64,000 bases of DNA from Peribacillus frigoritolerans. GTDB lineage: Bacteria; Bacillota; Bacilli; Bacillales; DSM-1321. This document shows, piece after piece, positions 24,921 to 32,429 of this stretch. How positions within the stretch are numbered: the stretch's first letter is position 1; each line of letters starts with the position of its first letter. The position numbers and the translations under genes are program-made. The stretch spans positions 4,258,778-4,322,777 of the forward strand of contig NZ_KV440950.1 in assembly GCF_001636405.1 (NCBI RefSeq), read 5' to 3'. The notes beneath the pieces were generated by a model. The model did not search any database, had not been told where the DNA came from, and saw only the letters and a list, made by a program, of their open reading frames with translations.

Positions 24921-25886
24921 CTATTCTATCCGTATGCGCGGATCGACCGCACTAAGTATGATGTCCGAAAGAAGAGTGCCCAGCAGAGTGGCAAATCCCG
25001 TCATCATGACGATGGCCGTGACAACACTGAAATCCCGAAGACTTACTGAACTAAGGAAAAGCTGCCCCAGGCCCGGATAACTGAAAATGGTCTCGATTAT
25101 GACCGCTCCGCCGATCAATCCAGTAATTTCATAACCTAAGAATGCTGCTATCGGTAAAAAGGAATTTCTCAGGATATGCCGTGAATACACTTTTGATTCG
25201 GGCACTCCCTTCGAACGCGCTGTCCTTACGAAATCCTTGATTTTATTATCGATGATTTCATTTCGCAAATATTGGATCGTACTTGTGGTTGCAATTAAAG
25301 CTGTACTTAAAGCTGGTAAAATCAAATGATTGATCTTGCTTACAACATAGGCGAATGTTCCTTCATCCACTTTTGAATCGACACTGCCTCCAGACGGGAA
25401 CCAATCAAGGGCAAATCCGAAAACGAATAACATGATTAAAGCAAAAATGAAAATTGGCGTGCCAAACCCTAAATAGCTATAACCCGTAACGGTTTTATCC
25501 ACCCAGGTATCGTTATACCTACCGCTAAGTATGCCTAATGGAATAGCAAGCATATATGTAAAGATCAGCGTGACCAACGCCAGGAACACCGTGTTCCAAA
25601 GCCTGTCTTCAATCACATCCATAACGGGCGTCTTATGTGTATAGGAAACACCGAAATCACCCTGTACTGCATTGGATGCCCACCTTATATATTGTTGGTA
25701 CCAAGGATCATTCAAACCCAGCTCTTCCCTGATCCTATCAAGCTCGGCTGGATTGGCCCTAGGGTTTATTTCCTGGCCGGACAGGGCATCTCCCGGCATT
25801 GCCTTTGCCATCATGAAAACGATGATGCTCAATAAAAAGAGCTGCGGGATCATTACTAGTAATCGTCTTAGGATAAATTTCCACAT
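24921..25886 (-). CDS. appB: oligopeptide ABC transporter permease (OppB/AppB type)
   Basis: 321-residue permease starting MWKFILRRLLVMIPQLFLLS, with about six membrane segments. The characteristic N-terminal motif MPGDALSG and the EAA loop (ARSKGVPESKVYSRHILRNSFLP) are visible, and the C terminus IILSAVDPRIRIE is the usual ending of OppB/DppB proteins. It forms the membrane channel with AppC. Start: ATG after AAGGAGGTGGAAGGAAT. Confidence 0.92.
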   Translation of the reverse strand: MWKFILRRLLVMIPQLFLLSIIVFMMAKAMPGDALSGQEINPRANPAELDRIREELGLNDPWYQQYIRWASNAVQGDFGVSYTHKTPVMDVIEDRLWNTVFLALVTLIFTYMLAIPLGILSGRYNDTWVDKTVTGYSYLGFGTPIFIFALIMLFVFGFALDWFPSGGSVDSKVDEGTFAYVVSKINHLILPALSTALIATTSTIQYLRNEIIDNKIKDFVRTARSKGVPESKVYSRHILRNSFLPIAAFLGYEITGLIGGAVIIETIFSYPGLGQLFLSSVSLRDFSVVTAIVMMTGFATLLGTLLSDIILSAVDPRIRIE

Positions 25887-25901
25887 ATTCCTTCCACCTC
25901 C

Positions 25902-26828
25902 TTATTGTAATGCGACTCTATGTGTCGATGAGATTGGCTTCAAATCGTAAGCACGTCCATTCTCATCGAAATATTTTGAGTAGGTAGACTCATATTCCGA
26001 GGTGAGTTTTTTTCTAAGCTGCACTTTATCTTCGCGAACTTCCGGCTCTAAATCAGGAATGGCGGCAATCAGGCGTTTCGTGTATATATGTTGGGGATTT
26101 TCATAGATTTCCTCGCTTTTGCCTTCCTCTACCAATCTACCGCGATACATAACACCCATCCGGTCACACATATGCCGGATTACACCTAAATCATGCCCGA
26201 CAAATAAATAAGTCAAATTGAACTCCTGTTGGAGATCCTGAAGAAAATTCAATACTTGTGCCTGAACGGAAACATCCAGTGCTGACACCGGTTCATCCGC
26301 AATGATCAGTTTAGGTTTCAATGTCAATGATCGGGCAATCCCGATTCGCTGGCGCTGCCCCCCGGAAAATTCATGAGGATACTTGTGAATCGATTCCGGA
26401 CTCAGTCCGACTTTGTCCAAGAAGTCCTGTACGATTTTCTTTTCCTCTGAAGGGGATAACCGTTCGAAGTTCCTAAGCGGTTCGGCAATTATGTCAAGTA
26501 CCCTCTTCTTGGGGTTCAATGATGAATACGGGTCCTGGAAAATCATTTGGATATCTTTTCTGAACGGTTTAATTTCTCTTCTACTTAAAGATGCTAAATC
26601 CCTGCCTTCAAACAGGATTTGTCCGGATGTCACCTCATTCAGTTTGACCACTGCCTTGCCTGTCGTGGACTTGCCGCTTCCGGATTCCCCGACCAAACCA
26701 TATGTTTCCCCTTGCTGCAACTCAAAGGAAACACCGTCGACGGCCTTTACGTGATCGACCACCCTTCGAAAAAAACCGCCCCTTATTGGAAAATGCACTT
26801 TTAGATTATCTAATTTTAGTAATGTCAT
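25902..26828 (-). CDS. appF: oligopeptide ABC transporter ATP-binding protein (OppF/AppF type)
   Basis: About 308-residue ATPase. Walker A GESGSGKSTTGK, signature FSGGQRQRIGIARSL, Walker B PKLIIADEPVSALDVS and the oligopeptide C-terminal domain (NPQHIYTKRLIAAIPDLEP) are intact. I take ATG 26828 (MTLLKLDNLKVHF) as start, since AAGGAG lies 12 bases before it; longer in-frame starts would run deep into the appD gene. Even so it overlaps the end of appD by 23 bases, consistent with translational coupling. Confidence 0.9.
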   Translation of the reverse strand: MTLLKLDNLKVHFPIRGGFFRRVVDHVKAVDGVSFELQQGETYGLVGESGSGKSTTGKAVVKLNEVTSGQILFEGRDLASLSRREIKPFRKDIQMIFQDPYSSLNPKKRVLDIIAEPLRNFERLSPSEEKKIVQDFLDKVGLSPESIHKYPHEFSGGQRQRIGIARSLTLKPKLIIADEPVSALDVSVQAQVLNFLQDLQQEFNLTYLFVGHDLGVIRHMCDRMGVMYRGRLVEEGKSEEIYENPQHIYTKRLIAAIPDLEPEVREDKVQLRKKLTSEYESTYSKYFDENGRAYDLKPISSTHRVALQ

Positions 26829-27831
26829 GAGCCGATGCATCTCCTTCAGCTTGAAAATAGAATGCTTTATAGCAGGTACAGCGGACAAAATGACCGTTGC
26901 CCACTTCGTGAAGCCGGGGTGTCTCTTCATGCGCATGTTTTGGTATCCAGGGAATCCTATCTTGGAAGCGGCATCCGATTCGATCCATTTTGGCTATCGA
27001 AGGAACGATTCCCTCGATAACATGCAAACGGTTTTTCTCGTTTGCGGCCGAAGGAATCGAATTCAATAATGACCTTGTATATGGATGCAGCGGATTGTTG
27101 AATATCTCTTTAACACTTCCCGTTTCCACTACCTGACCTGCATACATGACAACGATCCTGTCAGCGACCTCTGCTACGACGCTCAGATCATGTGTAATTA
27201 AGATGATCCCCATTTTTGTCCTGCTTTGGATATCCTTCAGCAGATCAAGTATTTGCGCTTGGATCGTAACATCCAATGCCGTCGTGGGTTCATCGGCGAT
27301 TACCAGTGCAGGGTTGCATGCAATGGCAATCGAGATCATTGCCCTTTGCCGCATTCCGCCCGAGAGCTCATGCGGATATTGCTTGTACGTCCGTTCAGGG
27401 TATGGAATTCCCACTTGTGTCAAAAGTTCGATCGTCCTGTTCTTTTTTTCAGCACTGGAGAGTTCAGTATGATAATCAAGATTCTCCTCGATCTGTTTTC
27501 CGATGGTCATGAGCGGGTTCAAAGCCGTTAAAGGTTCCTGGAATATCATACCCAATTCCTTACCACGGACTTTATTCATTTGCACATCATTCAACTTTAG
27601 TAGATTTTGGCCTTTATAATTGATGTTTCCTTCGGATTTCGTTCTTTGCTTATTATGTAATTGCATGATGGATAAGGCCAATGCACTCTTTCCACATCCT
27701 GATTCTCCAACAACTGCTACAATTTCATTTTCATTCACCGTAAACGAAACATCATCCACCGCTGCATGATATTTGTTACCGATTCGGAATGAGGTAGTTA
27801 GGTTTTCTATTTGCAAAATAGCTTTCTTCAT
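26806..27831 (-). CDS. appD: oligopeptide ABC transporter ATP-binding protein (OppD/AppD type)
   Basis: 341-residue ATPase, first gene of the operon. Walker A GESGCGKSALAL (near residue 40), signature LSGGMRQRAMISIAI, Walker B PALVIADEPTTALDVT, and the C-terminal iron-sulfur-like or zinc-like cysteine segment of OppD proteins (CRFQDRIP...GHFVRCTCYKA). The family extension contains NPLHPYTRSLLNSIP. The short leader upstream carries a CodY-like box. Confidence 0.92.
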   Translation of the reverse strand: MKKAILQIENLTTSFRIGNKYHAAVDDVSFTVNENEIVAVVGESGCGKSALALSIMQLHNKQRTKSEGNINYKGQNLLKLNDVQMNKVRGKELGMIFQEPLTALNPLMTIGKQIEENLDYHTELSSAEKKNRTIELLTQVGIPYPERTYKQYPHELSGGMRQRAMISIAIACNPALVIADEPTTALDVTIQAQILDLLKDIQSRTKMGIILITHDLSVVAEVADRIVVMYAGQVVETGSVKEIFNNPLHPYTRSLLNSIPSAANEKNRLHVIEGIVPSIAKMDRIGCRFQDRIPWIPKHAHEETPRLHEVGNGHFVRCTCYKAFYFQAEGDASAHDITKIR

Positions 27832-28324
27832 CCTTGCTCCCCCTAAACTATTTTATCGGGAAAATAATTAATCTTCTGATAATTATTTAAAATTTTAATC
27901 ATTTTTTTACAATTATACAATAGTTTTTATAGAAAATAATCACATTTTTTTCATATTTTATAACTTTAGGAATAATTTTCTGCAACATAAAAACGTTTCC
28001 TTTATAACTGTTATACAGTAAAGTTTTGAAGTCCGATTAAATATATAGAATCAATAATTTCAGATTTATTATTTCGAGATAGCTTTTTTTGGAGTTTATG
28101 TCTATTTATTGACCTTATCGCTTTACTTCCGCGGAATGGTTTCGTTTAGAGTATTTTAATATTTCAGAAAAATTAGTATATTTGTAAGAATATCATAGAA
28201 AAGGTAATTACTTCATATATATTTCAATACTTTTAAAAAAACACCAAATTTTCATTGTATGCAATGAAACCTTTTTAAAACAGATTCGTAGAAAACGGTA
28301 GAAAATAAATGATGGGGTGATTGA
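27832..28324. other. divergent AT-rich promoter region (appD / yetJ)
   Basis: About 490 bases, very AT-rich, between divergent genes. The appD-proximal part contains the CodY-like box at 27870-27884. I see no small gene or RNA in the rest, and no unambiguous promoter for yetJ. Confidence 0.5.
27870..27884. promoter_or_regulatory. CodY-like box upstream of appD
   Basis: AATCTTCTGATAATT matches the CodY consensus AATTTTCWGAAAATT at 13 of 15 positions, 39 bases before the appD start. CodY represses peptide and amino acid uptake in nutrient-rich cells. Confidence 0.55.
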
Positions 28325-28960
28325 ATGTATTCACAAACTGTACAAACATATATGCCGTCCGTCATGCGGACGTTCGCTTTATCTCTTGCCGTTTCCGTTT
28401 TAGGTATGGCTCTCGGCACTCTTGTTCCGCCATCCTTGTTTCTTCCCTTGGCGATACTTGAGATTGCCATGTTGATTGGAGCATTCATATTGCGAAGGAA
28501 AAAAGCCATCGGATACACATTTTTGTATATTTTCACGTTGATTTCCGGAATTACGACCTATCCGATCATTGCCTACTACCTAGCCGCAGCAGGGGCAAAT
28601 GTGGTGATCCTGGCAGGTGTTACGACGACAGTCGTATTTGGAGGACTGGCGGTTTATGCCACAACCACCAAAAGGGACCTTTCATTCTTGGGGGGAATGT
28701 TATTTGCGGCCTTGCTAGCTTTAGTCGTCATTAGCATTTTCAACATTTTCTTTCCATTAAGTTCTACAGCCATGCTGGTCTTTTCATTTATAGGGATATT
28801 AGTTTTCAGCGGTTATATTTTATATGATTTCAATCGAATGAAGCATTACGGGGTAACAGCCGAAGAAGTACCGCTCATGGCTTTGAATCTATATCTTGAT
28901 TTCATTAACCTATTCATTAACATCTTGCGCTTTTTTGGTATTTTAGCTAGCGATGACTAA
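28325..28960 (+). CDS. Bax inhibitor-1/YccA family protein (YetJ-like)
   Basis: 211-residue polytopic membrane protein with seven hydrophobic segments, the length and topology of B. subtilis YetJ, a pH-sensitive calcium leak channel of the TMBIM/BI-1 family. Conserved acidic positions are visible in ILYDFNRMKHYG and the C-terminal LNLYLDFINLFINILRFFG. Start: ATG in GATGGGGTGATTGAATG. It is a single-gene unit; its terminator (28985-29013) now borders an insertion. Confidence 0.9.
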   Translation: MYSQTVQTYMPSVMRTFALSLAVSVLGMALGTLVPPSLFLPLAILEIAMLIGAFILRRKKAIGYTFLYIFTLISGITTYPIIAYYLAAAGANVVILAGVTTTVVFGGLAVYATTTKRDLSFLGGMLFAALLALVVISIFNIFFPLSSTAMLVFSFIGILVFSGYILYDFNRMKHYGVTAEEVPLMALNLYLDFINLFINILRFFGILASDD

Positions 28961-28984
28961 AAGACCTGACAAGGTACCATAAAA

Positions 28985-29013
28985 AAGACGCTTGGAATTA
29001 TCCAAGCGTCTTT
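28985..29013 (+). terminator. yetJ terminator, left copy of a duplicated hairpin
   Basis: Hairpin GACGCTTGG/CCAAGCGTC followed by TTT. The 24 nt from 28990 to 29013 are repeated exactly at 30390-30413 on the other side of the IS1182-type insertion. Confidence 0.8.
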
Positions 29014-29122
29014 CAGTTTGTAGACAAAAGGGGTTCGGAATTAAAAAATTCTGAACCCCTTTTGAAATTCCCTTTGAATTTTCGCCTAAAGTTAAGAGAT
29101 TGCGGCTCTACAAGCCCACATG

Positions 29123-30121
29123 TTAGGCCATTTTTGGACCTCGCCAAGTCCAATTGGCCATCTTCTTTAAATTAATGGCAGCGAAAGTAAGCATCGCCTG
29201 CACCGAGGACGTGTATAAGTTTATAAGGTAAAGCCGGTATGATTTCTTTGTTAAATAGGTAGCTTGTAATCGCTGGTGTTTTATAAGATGAATCTGCGGC
29301 AACGGCTTCCTTCCAACTTTCTCAATCACTTGTTCAACTAGTGACTCTAAGATCTGACTGTCATGTGTATTTCCAGGTGTTCCAATCGTTCCCAATACAA
29401 AACCGTTGTGGTCTGCGGCCGCGTGGAATGAATAGGCAAACTGTTTTGTTCGTTCATCTTTCACATAGTAGCCACTCTCAGAATCCGTTATACTTTCTTT
29501 AATCTCTTTTGGTCTCTTCTTTATCAAATTTATCTGGTGGAAAAGGCTTTTTTCCATGGTTTTCACGATCTTGATTGATTTCTCCTTGAAGACGTCCTTG
29601 ATACGCTGTGTTTCTTTACGAACGATTTTTCTTTACAAATTTCCGTTTATTCGCACTGGCTTTCACATGTGTGGAATCCACGAAAACGTGTTCAGCACTT
29701 ATTAACTTTTTATTAGCAGCTGTCATTAAAATGCGATAGAAAATCTATTCAAACAGGTCTATTTCTATAAAGCGTCGCTCATAATTTTTCCCGAACGTGG
29801 AGTAGGAGGTACTTTATCATGGAAACCATAGCCTAAGAACCAACGGTAAGCCATATTGGTTTCAACTTCTTCAATCATTTTACGCATGGAACGAATACCG
29901 AAGGTATATTGAATGAAAGTCAGTTTAACTAAAATAACTGGATCAACACTTGGGCGTCCAAACTCTGAAAACATATCTTTCACCAAGTCATAAATGAAAG
30001 TGAAGTCAATGGCAGCCTCCATTTTACGAACCAAATGGTTCGGTGGCACCAGTTGATCTATAGTAATCATTTCAAGTTGATCTCGCTGAATAGAATCATG
30101 TTTAGAAAGCATCCTCATCAC
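29123..30121 (-). pseudogene. IS1182-family transposase, broken
   Basis: The N-terminal part (29765-30121) reads MMRMLSKHDSIQRDQLEMIT..., with the family block VDPVILVKLTFIQYTFGIRSMR. It is frameshifted after FHDKVPPT: the correct continuation is in another frame as STFGKNYERRFIEIDLFE, then a stop, then ISAEHVFVDSTHVKASANKRKF. The C-terminal part (29123-29566) keeps YVKDERTKQFAYSFHAAADHNGF and IGTPGNTHDSQILESL, but a large internal deletion joins it directly to VQAMLTFAAINLKKMANW. Intact members have about 450 or more residues. Not functional. Confidence 0.85.
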
Positions 30122-30176
30122 CTCAAGTTTTAATACTTCTATTTTAAAACAAAAATGACTCCAGGCAAAAGTGTTC

Positions 30177-30378
30177 TAACTAAAAGGTAAGACAAGTTAA
30201 TTGGAACGGAAGGTACGAGACTCCTGCGGGAAAAGCGCGTCTAGGGGAGACCCCGCAGGCGAAAGCCGAGGAGGCTCCCCGACCGCCCGCGGAAAGCGAG
30301 TGCCTGAGTGGAAATCAACGTCCAATTTGTACAAGCCATAAAAATAGACAAACTCGATTTTCGTCAAGTTTGTCTACA
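30177..30378. repeat. GC-rich hairpin element, copy B
   Basis: Core with GAGACTCCTGCGGGAA, AGACCCCGCAGGCG, GCCGAGGAGGCTCC and CCGCGGAAAGCGAGTGCC, bounded by AATTGGAACGG on the left and GGAAATCAACGTCCAA on the right, then the hairpin AGACAAACT...AGTTTGTCT. It lies within the IS1182-type element. Confidence 0.8.
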
Positions 30379-30387
30379 GTCTGCAAG

Positions 30388-30415
30388 ATGCTTGGAATTA
30401 TCCAAGCGTCTTTTC
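30388..30415. terminator. right copy of the duplicated yetJ terminator hairpin
   Basis: Same 24 nt as 28990-29013 (starts GCTTGGAATTATCC), followed by TTTT. It may now serve the thioesterase gene poorly, as the T-run is on the plus strand. Confidence 0.75.
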
Positions 30416-30471
30416 ACGTAATTTTTTTCATATGGTCTCGATCATCAATAAGAACGGCTGAAGTGCCTATC

Positions 30472-31014
30472 TTATTTATATAATCCTGGATTTGATTGAT
30501 CGGTCCATGGCAGTTTCACACCGAAAGTACTTGCAATGAACTGTGTATCTTCCCTTCTTTTTTTCCTTATTTGGGCCCGTTGTTTTGCTGATTCATTTAA
30601 ATTCATTTCCATCTCCGTTTCCGGAACCAAACGGGGAACAGGAATTGGTTTACCTTCTTCATTAATGGCAACAAATGTCAGGAAGGAAATAACGCATAAA
30701 TTTCGGGCTCCTGTAACTAAATCCTCTGCAATCACCTTTACGATGATTTCCATTGATGTTCTGCCCGTATAAGTCACGAAGCTTTCAAGGCAAACTGCAT
30801 TTCCTTCGTGAATAGGGTGCAGGAAATCGACGGAATCAGTTGATGCTGTAACGACGTTGCTTCGCGCATGACGCATGGCTGATATAGCCGCTACATCATC
30901 AATGTATGCCATTAATTTGCCTCCGAACATCGTACCAATATTATTTGTATCCGGCGGGAGGACCAGGCTTGTTTTTATGACCAAAGAGTCCCGGCAATTT
31001 TTTGTTTCTTCCAT
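30472..31014 (-). CDS. acyl-CoA thioesterase (YkhA-like, hotdog fold)
   Basis: 180-residue single-hotdog acyl-CoA thioesterase that hydrolyses acyl-CoA to free acid and CoA in the cytosol. Family features are LPPDTNNIGTMFGGKLMAYIDDVAAISAMRHAR (catalytic Asp/Asn region, quoted here only as a region of residues 19-51), DSVDFLHPI and VTYTGRTSMEI. The length matches B. subtilis YkhA. Start: ATG after AGGAGTGCAGTCACC. Monocistronic. Confidence 0.85.
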   Translation of the reverse strand: MEETKNCRDSLVIKTSLVLPPDTNNIGTMFGGKLMAYIDDVAAISAMRHARSNVVTASTDSVDFLHPIHEGNAVCLESFVTYTGRTSMEIIVKVIAEDLVTGARNLCVISFLTFVAINEEGKPIPVPRLVPETEMEMNLNESAKQRAQIRKKRREDTQFIASTFGVKLPWTDQSNPGLYK

Positions 31015-31145
31015 GGTGACTGCACTCCTTTATGTCTGATTTCTCACTAGTTCACTTTATCGAATTCTTACCTGTAAAGCAATTCACATGCTTATTTTCC
31101 TGCTATTAGTCAAAATTATGCGGTTTATAATGAAGCCAACCACTT

Positions 31146-31685
31146 TCACTGCCCTTTTGGCTGCTTGCCTTGCTGCAGCTCACGCAGGCTTAAGCCAAAT
31201 GTCATTTGTAAATGCGGATAATCCTTGAACCCTGCCCAATCCCCTCCCCAATCAAAGCCTAACCCTTTAGCGATTGTTACGACTTCCATCCAATCTGACT
31301 TTCCATTATCGTTACCGTCATAACTCATATCCCAAATGGCCTCTCCTTGTTTGTTAAGGAGGGCAAAATCTACCGCCAAACCGAAATTATGCAGCGACTC
31401 ACCACCTCTTGCATTCGTTACGATGTTGCCCGGGTCTGTTCGGCCCTTTTCATAGAGTTCATTTTGCTCGGCTAAAGACCGGAATCCGGCCGTAATGATT
31501 ACCGGGATGCCTTTGTCCTTAGCCAGTTGAATGAGCTCGTCTTTTTTTTCGGCGACGATCGGATTCAGCTCGTCAGTCAGTTCGATTTCGTCTAGATCAG
31601 GCGGAAGCATATACTTGAACAAGAGCCACAGCAGCAATCCGAAAAAGCCCAATACCAAACATGTCCTTATCCAAGTGGCTTTCAC
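31146..31685 (-). CDS. M15 peptidoglycan peptidase (CwlK-like)
   Basis: 179-residue exported or membrane-anchored peptidase of family M15C. An N-terminal helix (TCLVLGFFGLLLWLLFKYML) serves as signal anchor. Zinc ligands are in GGESLHNFGLAVDFAL (His and Asp) and the C-terminal DYPHLQMTF. ITAGFRSLAEQNELYEKGRT is the conserved substrate-groove block. B. subtilis CwlK cleaves the L-Ala-D-Glu bond of peptidoglycan stem peptides; specificity here is inferred. Confidence 0.85.
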   Translation of the reverse strand: MKATWIRTCLVLGFFGLLLWLLFKYMLPPDLDEIELTDELNPIVAEKKDELIQLAKDKGIPVIITAGFRSLAEQNELYEKGRTDPGNIVTNARGGESLHNFGLAVDFALLNKQGEAIWDMSYDGNDNGKSDWMEVVTIAKGLGFDWGGDWAGFKDYPHLQMTFGLSLRELQQGKQPKGQ

Positions 31686-31726
31686 TTAAAAAATCCTTCC
31701 TTTACGAAAATATCTATCTGAAAATG

Positions 31727-31754
31727 AAAAACTCAACCAGAGACGGATGAGTTT
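31727..31754 (-). terminator. terminator of the dinB-like locus
   Basis: Minus-strand hairpin AAAACTCA/TGAGTTTT with a T-run, just downstream of the dinB-like frame. Confidence 0.75.
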
Positions 31755-31762
31755 TAATTCTA

Positions 31763-32246
31763 TTATAACTTTGCTTTTAATTCTTCAATTTGCAATAAAT
31801 GCCGTTTTTCATGCAGTCCCACGAACGGAATCCATTGCTTCAGGCTTAAATCTTTGAACAAAGGATGCGGAAAAGACTTTTGTTCGAGATCAATTTCATT
31901 TGCATGGTCAACGACATGTACAAAAGCTTTTCGGGATTCGGACAACTTCTCCTTAACTTCACTCAAAGTTTGGTATGATTTTCGACGGAGTGACAAATGA
32001 CGGGGCCTCGACCTTCACTTCACGATTTAACGTAAGTTCTATCGGTTTATCCACTGCAGGAATGCTTTCATCGCTCTTCAATTTATCGGAAATGCTCTTT
32101 GTTATGGCCCTCTCCATTAAATATAAATGATCCAAAACCTGGATGATGCTCCATCTTCCTGTTTCAAGTTGGGCGTTCAGCTGTTCATCCGATAGTCCGT
32201 TGACCGCATTTAAAAGTTCTCCCCTGATTTTTTCATTTTCATTCAT
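31763..32246 (-). pseudogene. DinB-family protein, single frameshift
   Basis: The two halves together make a normal DinB/YfiT-like four-helix protein of about 160 residues. The first (from ATG 32246) has LETGRWSIIQVLDHLYLMERA, and the second ends PFVGLHEKRHLLQIEELK; these contain the expected metal-binding His residues (DHLY, HEKRH). The break is at about 31978-31982. VEAPSFVTPSK should continue as SYQTLSEVKEKL, but one extra A in an AAAA run pushes the frame to IIPNFE and a stop. The rest is undamaged, so this may be a very recent mutation or a sequencing error. Confidence 0.8.
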
Positions 32247-32429
32247 TTTAGCATCTCCTCTTATCAGCCTCGCTAATCTCCTTTAATTATTCCATGTCCT
32301 ATAGGAAAGTGTAAAATAATAATACTTTTTGACAAAACGAACCGATTAAAAGTTGTCTATTTTCCGAAAAGCTCTATGATAGTCATAAAGGCAAAAATCA
32401 TCTAGGACAGTAAAATAGGAGTGATCGTT

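Larger units (their letters stand above)
29014..30389. mobile_element. IS1182-type element remnant with hairpin core, inserted at a terminator
   Basis: The left end (AGTTTGTAGACAAAAGGGG from 29015) is shared with the tandem hairpin elements at 48066 and 48292. Inside are a decayed IS1182-family transposase gene (29123-30121, minus strand), then the GC-rich hairpin core (30195-30320), then the right end TAGACAAACTCG...CAAGTTTGTCTA (30345-30376). The whole is bracketed by 24-nt copies of the yetJ terminator. So the hairpin core looks like the right-hand part of the transposon itself. Confidence 0.7.
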
